From: Pseudomonadota bacterium
GTDB lineage: Bacteria > Pseudomonadota > Gammaproteobacteria > Burkholderiales > Burkholderiaceae_C
Direction of reading: 5' to 3'
NCBI GenBank assembly: GCA_963205335.1
Contig: CAUJIM010000099.1
Span: 1 to 46,797, forward strand
DNA length: 46,797 nucleotides
Shown here: piece after piece, positions 40,148-46,797 of the stretch
Numbering within the stretch: the stretch's first letter is position 1
How the letters are laid out: each line of letters starts with the position of its first letter
Translations under genes and position numbers: made by a program
Notes under the pieces: model-generated
Database searches by the model: none
Told to the model about the DNA's origin: nothing
What the model saw: the letters and a program-made list of their open reading frames with translations, nothing else

Positions 40148-40801
40148 TCAGCGCAGGCCGCGGCCCACCAGGTAGGTCTCCGACGACTGGTCGCGCGACG
40201 CCTTGGGCTTGAGCGGCTTGACGCTGCGAAAACGCTGGCGGAACAGTCCCACCAGTTGCTCGTAGCCACCGCCATGGAACACCTTGGCGACCAGCGTGCC
40301 CTCGTCCTTCAGGTGCCGGGCGGCGAAATCCACCGCCAGCTCCACCAGGTCGGAGATGCGCGCCGCATCCGCCGACGCCACGCCCGAGAGGTTGGGCGCC
40401 ATGTCGGACAGCACCACGTCCACCGGCCGGCCCTGCAGGGCCTGCTGCAGCCGCTCGAGCACCTCCGGCTCGCGGAAGTCGCCCTGGATGAAGCCCACGC
40501 CCTCGATCGGCTCCATCGGCAGCAGGTCGAGTGCGAAAACCTGCCCGTCCAGCGCGCCCACCGCGGCGCCCTCGGGCGCGAGCCGGTGGCGCACGTACTG
40601 CGACCAGGCGCCGGGCACGCTGCCCAGGTCGACCACCGTCTGACCCGGCCGCAAGAGCTTCAGCCGCTCGTCGATCTCCTTGAGCTTGTAGGCCGCGCGC
40701 GCGCGATAGCCTTCCTTGTGCGCGAGCCTGACGTACGGGTCGGTGACGTGCTGGTGCAGCCACGCCTTGTTCACCTTCTTGCTCTTGGTCTGGACTCTCA
40801 T
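40148..40801 (-). CDS. rlmE: 23S rRNA (uridine2552-2'-O)-methyltransferase
   Basis: SAM-dependent enzyme that methylates U2552 in the ribosomal A-loop late in 50S assembly. The 217-residue protein has [11 protein letters not shown] with the catalytic lysine, motif [25 protein letters not shown], and VAKVFHGGG with the second catalytic lysine, then the family C-terminus [14 protein letters not shown]. The ATG at 40801 matches the family start. It precedes ftsH as in E. coli and diverges from yhbY, with only 19 bases between the start codons. Confidence 0.96.
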   Translation of the reverse strand: MRVQTKSKKVNKAWLHQHVTDPYVRLAHKEGYRARAAYKLKEIDERLKLLRPGQTVVDLGSVPGAWSQYVRHRLAPEGAAVGALDGQVFALDLLPMEPIEGVGFIQGDFREPEVLERLQQALQGRPVDVVLSDMAPNLSGVASADAARISDLVELAVDFAARHLKDEGTLVAKVFHGGGYEQLVGLFRQRFRSVKPLKPKASRDQSSETYLVGRGLR

Positions 40802-40820
40802 GGGCGGGGATAATACGATC

Positions 40821-41294
40821 ATGGCCCCACTAACCCTGACCGCCGCCGAACGGCGCGCGCACCGCGCCCAGGCGCACCACCTCGACCCCGTCGTGCTGAT
40901 CGGCGCCGAGGGCCTCTCCGACGCCGTGCGCCGGGAGGTCGACGCGGCGCTCAACGCCCACGGCCTGATCAAGGTGCGCGTGTTCAGCGACGACCGCGCC
41001 GAGCGCGAGGCGATCTGCCTGCATCTGGCGGACGAACTCGGCGCCGCGCCGGTGCAGCACATCGGCAAGCTGCTGGTGCTCTGGCGCCCCCTCCCGGCGA
41101 AGGAGAAAGCGGCGCACGAAGACCGCCTGCCCGGCCCGCGCGAGGTCAAGGTGCTCAAGTTCGGCCGCCCGGGCCAGCGCCCGGAGGTCAAGAAGCTGCG
41201 CGTGCTCGGCAACCAGCGCCTGACGGCGGGCGGCCAGGTCAAGCGGGCCAAGCCGAAACAGCAATCCGTCAAGAAGCGCCAGGGCGACCGATGA
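40821..41294 (+). CDS. yhbY: YhbY-family RNA-binding protein
   Basis: CRM-domain protein associated with 50S assembly. Residues 1-95 match the family: [57 protein letters not shown] basic tail of about 60 residues extends the E. coli length of 97 to 157, which is usual in betaproteobacteria. The ATG at 40821 gives the family start; another in-frame ATG at 40800 overlaps the start codon of rlmE on the other strand. The next gene overlaps its stop by four bases. Confidence 0.92.
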   Translation: MAPLTLTAAERRAHRAQAHHLDPVVLIGAEGLSDAVRREVDAALNAHGLIKVRVFSDDRAEREAICLHLADELGAAPVQHIGKLLVLWRPLPAKEKAAHEDRLPGPREVKVLKFGRPGQRPEVKKLRVLGNQRLTAGGQVKRAKPKQQSVKKRQGDR

Positions 41295-42046
41295 GCCAGG
41301 CGCAGCGCCACATCCTGTGCATGAAGTGGGGCACGAAATACGGCCCCGAATACGTCAACCGCCTCTACGCCATGGTGCGGCGCCACCTGAGCGGCGCATT
41401 CGACTTCGTCTGCCTGACGGACGACGCCAGCGGCATTCGCGCCGAAGTGCAATGCCTGCCGATTCCGCCGCTGAGCCTGCAGCTCAAGCCCGGCCAGCGC
41501 GACGGCGCGTGGAAAAAACTCACCACCTTCGAGGCGGACCTGCACGGCTTGTGCGGCACCGCGCTGTTCCTCGACCTGGACGTGGTGATCGTGGGCAGCC
41601 TGGACGATTTCTTCAGCCTGCCGGGCGAATTCCTCATCATCCGCGACTACCCCCGCTTCTGGCGCTTCGGGACGCGCATCATCGGCAATTCGTCGGTCTA
41701 CCGCTTCACGCTCGGCGCGCACGCCGACGTGCTGGCGTACTTCCGCGGCCACCTGGACGAGGTGCTGAAGCACCACCGCAACGAGCAGCACTTCCTCTCG
41801 CACTTCCTGCACCGCCAGGGCAAGCTGGCCTACTGGCCTGGCGCCTGGTGCCCCAGCTTCAAGTACCAGTGCATTCCCGCCTGGCCGAGCAATTACTGGC
41901 GCGCGCCCTTCGTGCCGCAGGGCGCGCGCATCGTCATCTTCCACGGCGAGGTCAACCCGCCCGACGCGCTCGCGGGGCGGCGCAACAAGCGCCTGCACTA
42001 CATCCGGCCCGCGCGCTGGGTGGCGCGGGCGTGGGACGGCGGCTGA
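41291..42046 (+). CDS. Glycosyltransferase-like protein, function unknown
   Basis: A 251-residue protein resembling nucleotide-diphospho-sugar transferases. It has a [20 protein letters not shown] start, CLTDD, and a DxD motif at 95-97 in [18 protein letters not shown] that would hold the metal and sugar nucleotide. Conserved-looking [11 protein letters not shown] and [10 protein letters not shown] follow. No membrane segment or signal. The donor and acceptor are unknown. It overlaps the yhbY stop (ATGA), so it is translated with an RNA-binding ribosome factor, an unexpected pairing. It could also belong to an uncharacterised GT family rather than being an active enzyme. Confidence 0.75.
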   Translation: MSQAQRHILCMKWGTKYGPEYVNRLYAMVRRHLSGAFDFVCLTDDASGIRAEVQCLPIPPLSLQLKPGQRDGAWKKLTTFEADLHGLCGTALFLDLDVVIVGSLDDFFSLPGEFLIIRDYPRFWRFGTRIIGNSSVYRFTLGAHADVLAYFRGHLDEVLKHHRNEQHFLSHFLHRQGKLAYWPGAWCPSFKYQCIPAWPSNYWRAPFVPQGARIVIFHGEVNPPDALAGRRNKRLHYIRPARWVARAWDGG

Positions 42047-42080
42047 AGCCGGCGCCCGCTCAGAGCCTGTTTACGATCTC

Positions 42081-42524
42081 TCAGGAGCCGGCGGGCCCGG
42101 TGGCGCCGCGCCCCGACAGACGCCACAGCACGACCAGCGCGCACAGCCACTGCGCCATGTACATCGCGGCGCCGAGCGTGTGCCACAGCCGCAGATCCTG
42201 CCGCGTGAGGATGCGCGGCGCCACGCCGAACTGCAGCAGCATCGCCAGCAGCATGCCCAGGATGACCCAGGTCAGCGCGCCGCGCGCCCACGGCTCCATG
42301 GCATGGGCATGTTTTTGCCTCGAAACCAGCAGCAGGCAAGCGCAGCACGCTATCGAAACCCAAGTCTGCGCCGCGAACAGGTGCGCCGCCATGTAGCCCG
42401 CCAGCGCCACCTGCGGCAGGCGCGCGAACAACAGCGGCACCACCATGGGGCCGATCACCGAAAGACTGCCCCACCACAGGGCAGCGGCCAATACCGGGAG
42501 GCGGTGCTGCATGGTGCGCGGCAT
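42081..42524 (-). CDS. DUF4149/TMEM205-like membrane protein
   Basis: A 147-residue protein with four hydrophobic segments (about 8-32, 42-68, 80-102 and 115-138), resembling DUF4149 proteins, which are often found beside greA in betaproteobacteria. Function unknown. The ATG at 42524 and the one at 42512 are both possible; the first is kept. The part from about 53 to 75 is encoded by an AT-rich segment that matches the dispersed repeat in reverse (copy J). Confidence 0.75.
   Translation of the reverse strand: MPRTMQHRLPVLAAALWWGSLSVIGPMVVPLLFARLPQVALAGYMAAHLFAAQTWVSIACCACLLLVSRQKHAHAMEPWARGALTWVILGMLLAMLLQFGVAPRILTRQDLRLWHTLGAAMYMAQWLCALVVLWRLSGRGATGPAGS
42309..42358 (-). repeat. Dispersed palindromic repeat inside the DUF4149-like gene, copy J
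   Basis: Read on the minus strand: TTTCGATAGCGTGCTGCGCTTG, then CC, a diverged arm, and GGCAAAAACATGCC. The left arm has GATAGC and GCGCTTGCC as in the family. It is translated in frame as SIACCACLLLVSRQKHAH, giving a cysteine-rich turn in a membrane segment. Confidence 0.6.
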
Positions 42525-42527
42525 CCG

Positions 42528-43004
42528 TCAGACGTAGCGCACGGCGACGACTTCGTACGAGCGCGCGCCGCCGGGCGCCTGCACGTCGGCGGTGTCGCCC
42601 ACTTCCTTGCCGATCAGCGCACGCGCGATCGGGCTGCCGATGTTGATCAGGCCGTGCTTGAGGTCCGCCTCGTCCTCGCCGACGATCTGGTAGGTCACGG
42701 CGTCGCCCGTCTCCACGTCCTCGAGCTCCACCGTCGCGCCGAACACCACGCGTCCATCCGCGTTCAGCGTCGCCGGATCGATGATCTGGGCGACCGAGAG
42801 CTTGCCCTCGATCTCGGCGATGCGCCCTTCGATGAAGCCCTGGCGGTCTTTCGCCGCGTCGTACTCGGCGTTCTCGCTCAGATCGCCCTGCGCGCGCGCT
42901 TCGGCGATGGCGGCGATGACTTCGGGGCGGTCGCGGGTCTTCAGGCGCTGCAGCTCTGCCTTGAGCTTTTCGGCGCCACGCTGGGTGATGGGCAAGGTGG
43001 CCAT
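42528..43004 (-). CDS. greA: Transcription elongation factor GreA
   Basis: Rescues backtracked RNA polymerase by stimulating transcript cleavage. The 158-residue protein has the N-terminal coiled coil with the acidic tip ([21 protein letters not shown], where Asp and Glu residues coordinate the catalytic metal) and a C-terminal FKBP-like domain ([16 protein letters not shown]). Starts [15 protein letters not shown] at 43004. Three bases separate its stop from the DUF4149-like ATG at 42524. Confidence 0.97.
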   Translation of the reverse strand: MATLPITQRGAEKLKAELQRLKTRDRPEVIAAIAEARAQGDLSENAEYDAAKDRQGFIEGRIAEIEGKLSVAQIIDPATLNADGRVVFGATVELEDVETGDAVTYQIVGEDEADLKHGLINIGSPIARALIGKEVGDTADVQAPGGARSYEVVAVRYV

Positions 43005-43124
43005 GGGAACTCGGGGAATCTCGGCGCTCGCGCGCATTGCTCGGAACAGGAGGCCATCCGCGCTCGGCGCGGACGGTCTCGGTGGACGCGGCGATTCTAG
43101 TGCGCCGCACCATCCTAGAATGCC

Positions 43125-43805
43125 ATGCGCGAAAGAATGCCGCGCACGAAAGAACCCCTCCCCCGCGACGCCCCGCCCGTTCCGCCCATGCCCACTCCCG
43201 CGACCCGGCCCCGCGCGCCAGACCCCTTGCTGGCGCGCACGCTGCGGCAGTGGCAGGCGCAGGGCACGGACCTCTGGGTCTTCGGCTACGGCTCGCTCAT
43301 CTGGCGCCCCGACTTGCCCTACACCGAGTGCCGCCGCGCCACCGTGCACGGCTGGCATCGGGCGCTGCAGATGTGGAGCCGCGTGAACCGCGGCACGCCC
43401 GAATGCCCCGGCCTCGTGTTCGCGCTGCTCTCGGGCGGCAGCTGCCAGGGCATGGCGTTTCGCGTGCCCCGCTCGCAGGCGCCGGAAGTGCTGCCCGCGC
43501 TCTGGCAGCGCGAGATGCCGCTCGCGGTCTACGACCCGCGCTGGCTGCACTGCCGCACGGGCGACGGCGCGGTCCGCGCGCTCGGCTTCACGCTCTCGCG
43601 CCACCACGCCGCCTACACCGGCGTCCTGCCGGACGCCGAATACCTACGCATCTTCGAGCGCGCGCGCGGCATCTACGGCAGCACGCGCGACTACGCCGAG
43701 ACCACGCACGAGGAATTGCGGCGCCTGGGCATCCGCGACCGCGCCCTCGCGCGCATCATCGGCCTGGTGCGCGCGCAGGGGCCCACGGGCACAATGGCGG
43801 CATGA
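43125..43805 (+). CDS. chaC: Glutathione-specific gamma-glutamylcyclotransferase (ChaC type)
   Basis: Splits glutathione into 5-oxoproline and Cys-Gly. The 226-residue protein has the substrate-binding loop [40 protein letters not shown] and a catalytic glutamate candidate in LWQREMPL, with the family C-terminus [14 protein letters not shown]. The first 45 residues are not family-like; a start at the later ATG near 43188 is possible. Overlaps pdxH by four bases. Confidence 0.88.
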   Translation: MRERMPRTKEPLPRDAPPVPPMPTPATRPRAPDPLLARTLRQWQAQGTDLWVFGYGSLIWRPDLPYTECRRATVHGWHRALQMWSRVNRGTPECPGLVFALLSGGSCQGMAFRVPRSQAPEVLPALWQREMPLAVYDPRWLHCRTGDGAVRALGFTLSRHHAAYTGVLPDAEYLRIFERARGIYGSTRDYAETTHEELRRLGIRDRALARIIGLVRAQGPTGTMAA

Positions 43806-44455
43806 ACACCCCCCCGCCGTCCGGCGTGATCGCCGACCTGCGCAAAAGTTACGAGCGCGCCGAGTTGAGCGAGGCGGCTTCCGAGGCCGATCCGCTGCGC
43901 CAGTTCGACCGATGGCTCACCGAGGCCCTGGCCGCGCACCTCCCGGAACCCAACGCCATGACGCTGGCCACCGTCGGCAGCGACCTGCGCCCGAGCACCC
44001 GCGTCGTGCTGATCAAGGGCTACGACGAGCGCGGCATCGTCTTCTTCACCAACTACGACAGCCGCAAGGGCCGCGAACTGGCAGGCAACCCCCATGCGGC
44101 GCTGCAGTTCCACTGGGTGGAGCTCGAGCGCGTGGTGCGCATCGAGGGCGTGGTGGAAAAGGTCGGCGCCGACGAAAGCGACGCCTACTACCAGAGCCGC
44201 CCGCTCGATTCGCGCATCGGTGCCTGGGCCAGCCCGCAAAGCCAGGTCATTGCCGGCCGCCACGTGCTGGTGGCCAACGCCGCGCGCTATGGCGCGCAGT
44301 TCCTGCTCAAGCCGCCGCGGCCGCCGCACTGGGGCGGCTTTCGCCTCCGGCCCGACCGCTGGGAGTTCTGGCAAGGCCGCAAGAGCCGCCTGCACGACCG
44401 CCTGCGCTACCGGCTCGACGCGGGCCGCTGGGTGCGCGAGCGGCTCGCGCCCTAA
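43802..44455 (+). CDS. pdxH: Pyridoxamine 5'-phosphate oxidase
   Basis: FMN enzyme making the vitamin B6 coenzyme pyridoxal phosphate. The 217-residue protein begins with [21 protein letters not shown] and has [64 protein letters not shown], and [21 protein letters not shown] at the C-terminus, all family-standard. The ATG at 43802 overlaps the chaC stop (ATGA). Its TAA stop touches the left end of the 161-bp near-palindromic element. Confidence 0.97.
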   Translation: MNTPPPSGVIADLRKSYERAELSEAASEADPLRQFDRWLTEALAAHLPEPNAMTLATVGSDLRPSTRVVLIKGYDERGIVFFTNYDSRKGRELAGNPHAALQFHWVELERVVRIEGVVEKVGADESDAYYQSRPLDSRIGAWASPQSQVIAGRHVLVANAARYGAQFLLKPPRPPHWGGFRLRPDRWEFWQGRKSRLHDRLRYRLDAGRWVRERLAP

Positions 44456-44615
44456 GAAGGCGTGAACGAACCCCTCATGCCCGCCTTGACCGCCAAAACC
44501 TGCCCGGGAGGCAGCGCAAATGCTCGCCGTAGCCCGGGCTACGATTGCGCTTTGCGTCTTGATCGGACAGGTTTTGACGATCCTTTCGGGCACGCGCGGT
44601 TCGTTCACACCTTCT
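44455..44615. repeat. 161-bp near-palindromic element (MITE-like)
   Basis: Ends AGAAGGCGTGAACGAACC (44455-44472) and GGTTCGTTCACACCTTCT (44598-44615) are inverted repeats with one mismatch in 18. Inner blocks pair in the same register: TGCCCG (44478-44483) with CGGGCA (44587-44592), CAAAACCTG (44494-44502) with CAGGTTTTG (44568-44576), and CGTAGCCC with GGGCTACG at the centre (44528-44543). It does not look like a terminator, as no T-run follows. No transposase is encoded. It could be a non-autonomous mobile element or a structured RNA. Confidence 0.7.
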
Positions 44616-44764
44616 GACGCGACACGCCGATTGTTTCCAATAAGCCACGGATCACCCCCGCTTTTTGCATCTTCATACATCCTCGATCGCGCTATGGTCT
44701 GAAACACGCGGCATCTCTGGCATTCTCGCGCAGAGGCTGCCGCCGACCATCAGAGGGGGTTTTG
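44616..44764. other. Spacer between the near-palindrome and a 38-codon gene
   Basis: About 150 bases, less GC-rich than the surrounding genes. A Shine-Dalgarno-like AGAGGGGG lies at the end of this stretch, before the small gene. I see no convincing promoter and no other RNA. Confidence 0.5.
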
Positions 44765-44881
44765 ATGCAGTTCACCGACGCCGAGATCTACGCCACCGTG
44801 CGCCACCTGATCGCCCGGGGCTACGCCGCACTGACGCAGCGCGAAAAGCTGATCGTCGATACCTTGTCCGCGATCTGCTGA
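44765..44881 (+). CDS. Small protein of 38 residues, function unknown
   Basis: An ATG at 44765 with GAGGGGG about seven bases upstream opens a frame of 38 codons ending in TGA. The product starts MQFTDAEIYATV and has a helical look with TQREKLIVD in the second half; no signal or membrane segment. Codon use is GC-rich like the neighbours. It lies opposite the end of uvrC, about ten bases before that gene's stop. I do not recognise the family; the good Shine-Dalgarno site and acidic-basic helix pattern favour a real small gene, but conservation was not tested. Confidence 0.55.
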   Translation: MQFTDAEIYATVRHLIARGYAALTQREKLIVDTLSAIC

Positions 44882-44891
44882 GCGCCGGGCG

Positions 44892-46797
44892 TCAGCGCAG
44901 GGCCCGGTAAATCGCCTCGGCCAGGCCGTGCGATATGCCTTCCACCGTCACCAGATCGTCCACGCTGGCATCCTGCACGCCCTTGACACCGCCAAAGCGC
45001 TGCAGCAGGCGCGCCCGTTTGCGCGGCCCGACGCCCGGAATGTCCTCCAGCCGGCTCGAGCCCGTGCGCACCCGGGCGCGTGCGGCGCGCATGCCGGTGA
45101 TGGCGAAGCGGTGCGCCTCGTCGCGGATCTGCGCCACCAGCATCAGCGCCGCCGAATCGTGCCCGAGCCAGACCTTCTCGCGCCCGTCGGCAAACACCAG
45201 CTCTTCCAGCCCCACCTTGCGGCCCTCGCCCTTTTCCACGCCGACGATGCGTGAAACGTCCAGGCCGAGCGCGGTGAACACCTCGTGCGCCATCGCCACC
45301 TGGCCGCGCCCGCCGTCGACCAGCACCAGGTCGGGCAGGCGCACCGCGCTGCGCGTCACCTCCGCGCCGCCCGCCTCCTGCTGCGCCTGCGCCACCGGCG
45401 CATAGCGGCGCTCCAGCACCTGGCGCATCGCGGCGTAGTCGTCGCCCGGCGTAATGCCCGCGATCTTGAAGCGCCGGTAGGCGCCGTGCTGCATCTTGTG
45501 CTGGTGAAACACCACGCACGAGGCCTGCGTCGCCTCGCCCGCCGTATGCGAGATGTCGAAGCACTCGATCACCAGATCGTCGAGCCGCTCGGTATCCAGC
45601 CCCAGCGCCTCGGCGAGCGCCCGGGTGCGCGCCTGCTGCGACCCCTCCTCGGCCAGCAGCCGCGCGAGCTGGATCCTGGCGTTGGCCTCGGCCATTTCGA
45701 GCCATGCGCGCCGTTCCTCGCGCGGCTGGTGCACCGCCGTGACGCGCACGCCGCTCTGCTCGGCCAGCGCCTCGATCAATGCCGGGTCCACCGGCTCGCT
45801 CGTGATCAGGGTCGGCGGCACGGCCACGTCCAGGTAGTGCTGGGCGATGAAGGCTTCGAGCACCTGCACGGCGAGCGATTGCTCAGGCGCCGCGACCTCC
45901 CCGTCCGCTTCCGCGCGGTACACCCCGGCGGCCTCTTCCACCTGCGAGGGGAAGTAGGCCCGGTCGCCCAGGTGGCGGCCGCCGCGCACCATCGCCAGGT
46001 TGACGCACGCCCGCCCGCCCTGCACGCGCACGGCCAGGATGTCCACGTCCTTGTCGCTGGCCGACTCCACCGCCTGCTGGTGCAGCACGCGCGAGAGCGC
46101 GGTGATCTGGTTGCGCACCAGCGCCGCCTGCTCGAATTCGAGCCTGTCGGAATGCGCCAGCATGCGCGCCTCCAGGGCCTTGAGCAGATCATCGGTCTCG
46201 CCGCGCAGGAGCGCCTCGGCGCCGCGCACGTCCTCGGCGTAGTCCTCGGGCGAGACGTAGCCGACGCAGGGCGCGGTGCAGCGCTTGATCTGGTAGAGCA
46301 GGCAGGGGCGCGTGCGGTGGGCGAACACCGTGTCCTCGCAGGTGCGCAGGCGGAACACCTTCTGGATCAACTCTATCGTCTGCTTGACCGCCCAGGCGTT
46401 CGGGTACGGCCCGAAATAGCGGTTCTTCTTGTCCACGCCGCCGCGGTAGTAGGCGACGCGCGGGAAGCGCTGGCCGGGCGCGTCGCCCGTGCCGTCCCTG
46501 GCCGAGACGCCGGTGATCTTCAGGTAGGGGTAGCTCTTGTCGTCCCTGAAGAGGATGTTGTACCTGGGGTGCTGGGTCTTGATGAGGTTGTTTTCCAGCA
46601 GCAACGCCTCGGCCTCGGAGCGCACCACCGTGGTCTCCAGCCGCACGATCTTGCCGACCATGTGGCCGATGCGCGTGCCGCCGTGCTGCCGGGTGAAGTA
46701 GCTGCCGACGCGGCGCTTGAGGTTGCGCGCCTTGCCGACGTAGAGCAGCTGGTCGTGGGCGTCGAAGTAGCGGTAGACACCCGGCAGCGGCGGCAGC
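44892..46797 (-). CDS. uvrC: Excinuclease ABC subunit C, 5' end outside the window
   Basis: Nucleotide-excision-repair nuclease that cuts on both sides of a UvrAB-marked lesion. The frame is open to the window edge and reads [31 protein letters not shown], the GIY-YIG nuclease domain, so the gene continues to the right. Following are [13 protein letters not shown], a UVR domain near the middle, the RNase-H-like endonuclease domain ([42 protein letters not shown]) and C-terminal helix-hairpin-helix motifs ([37 protein letters not shown]). The ATG at 46661 is internal. Intact as far as visible. Confidence 0.97.
   Translation of the reverse strand, partial: LPPLPGVYRYFDAHDQLLYVGKARNLKRRVGSYFTRQHGGTRIGHMVGKIVRLETTVVRSEAEALLLENNLIKTQHPRYNILFRDDKSYPYLKITGVSARDGTGDAPGQRFPRVAYYRGGVDKKNRYFGPYPNAWAVKQTIELIQKVFRLRTCEDTVFAHRTRPCLLYQIKRCTAPCVGYVSPEDYAEDVRGAEALLRGETDDLLKALEARMLAHSDRLEFEQAALVRNQITALSRVLHQQAVESASDKDVDILAVRVQGGRACVNLAMVRGGRHLGDRAYFPSQVEEAAGVYRAEADGEVAAPEQSLAVQVLEAFIAQHYLDVAVPPTLITSEPVDPALIEALAEQSGVRVTAVHQPREERRAWLEMAEANARIQLARLLAEEGSQQARTRALAEALGLDTERLDDLVIECFDISHTAGEATQASCVVFHQHKMQHGAYRRFKIAGITPGDDYAAMRQVLERRYAPVAQAQQEAGGAEVTRSAVRLPDLVLVDGGRGQVAMAHEVFTALGLDVSRIVGVEKGEGRKVGLEELVFADGREKVWLGHDSAALMLVAQIRDEAHRFAITGMRAARARVRTGSSRLEDIPGVGPRKRARLLQRFGGVKGVQDASVDDLVTVEGISHGLAEAIYRALR

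Noticed and set aside
44455-44615. The near-palindrome as a transcription terminator of pdxH
   Set aside because: No T-run follows on either strand and the hairpin is far longer than normal terminators.

Overview
The window is GC-rich, gene-dense chromosomal DNA, most likely from a betaproteobacterium of the Comamonadaceae (Acidovorax-like). The assignment rests on a TRAP transporter set, the block ispB / rplU-rpmA-obgE-proB / rppH / proS, the operons ribF-ileS-lspA and ftsH-folP-glmM, and a short imperfect palindromic repeat (GATAGCTGCCAGCGC...) that I recall as typical of that family. It is not backed by a search. Both ends are cut inside genes: dctP on the left and uvrC on the right. No prophage, insertion sequence or CRISPR array was seen.

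Layout. 1-2467: TRAP dicarboxylate-type transporter (dctP end, dctQ, dctM). 2526-3590: a metallo-beta-lactamase-fold hydrolase on the minus strand. 3718-8536: the glycine cleavage operon gcvT-gcvH-gcvP behind a tandem glycine riboswitch with its own intrinsic terminator. 8598-13453: a periplasmic FKBP isomerase, a PAS hybrid histidine kinase overlapping rluA, a short-chain dehydrogenase and a Crp/Fnr regulator. 13566-15926: a phosphotransferase plus acyl-CoA dehydrogenase pair that looks like a split ACAD10/11 or LvaA/LvaC 4-hydroxyacyl-CoA module. 15992-16068: tRNA-Pro(CGG). 16095-23438: ispB divergent from rplU-rpmA-obgE-proB, then rppH, proS and a lytic transglycosylase. 23558-24178: a higBA toxin-antitoxin cassette. 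24213-28697: an EamA transporter, a quinone oxidoreductase with an overlapping Nudix gene, and a Na/Pi cotransporter. 28969-33456: ribF-ileS-lspA (minus). 33623-35805: an HNH endonuclease and a GAF/HD-GYP protein. 35867-40801: rlmE, ftsH, folP and glmM (minus). 40821-46797: yhbY with a glycosyltransferase-like gene, a DUF4149-like membrane protein, greA, chaC-pdxH, a 161-bp near-palindrome, a 38-codon gene and uvrC.

Most genes are housekeeping: one-carbon and glycine metabolism, isoprenoid, proline, riboflavin, folate and cell-wall precursor synthesis, translation, lipoprotein processing and DNA repair. The unusual content is mostly non-coding. About ten copies of one short repeat are present. 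Five lie directly before start codons and five appear to be absorbed in frame into protein genes, where they leave AT-rich, rare-codon islands. Other points of interest are the 161-bp inverted-repeat element touching the pdxH stop codon, a structured leader before rplU, an extra GNRA hairpin between the two glycine aptamers, and TTG starts for gcvT and ftsH.
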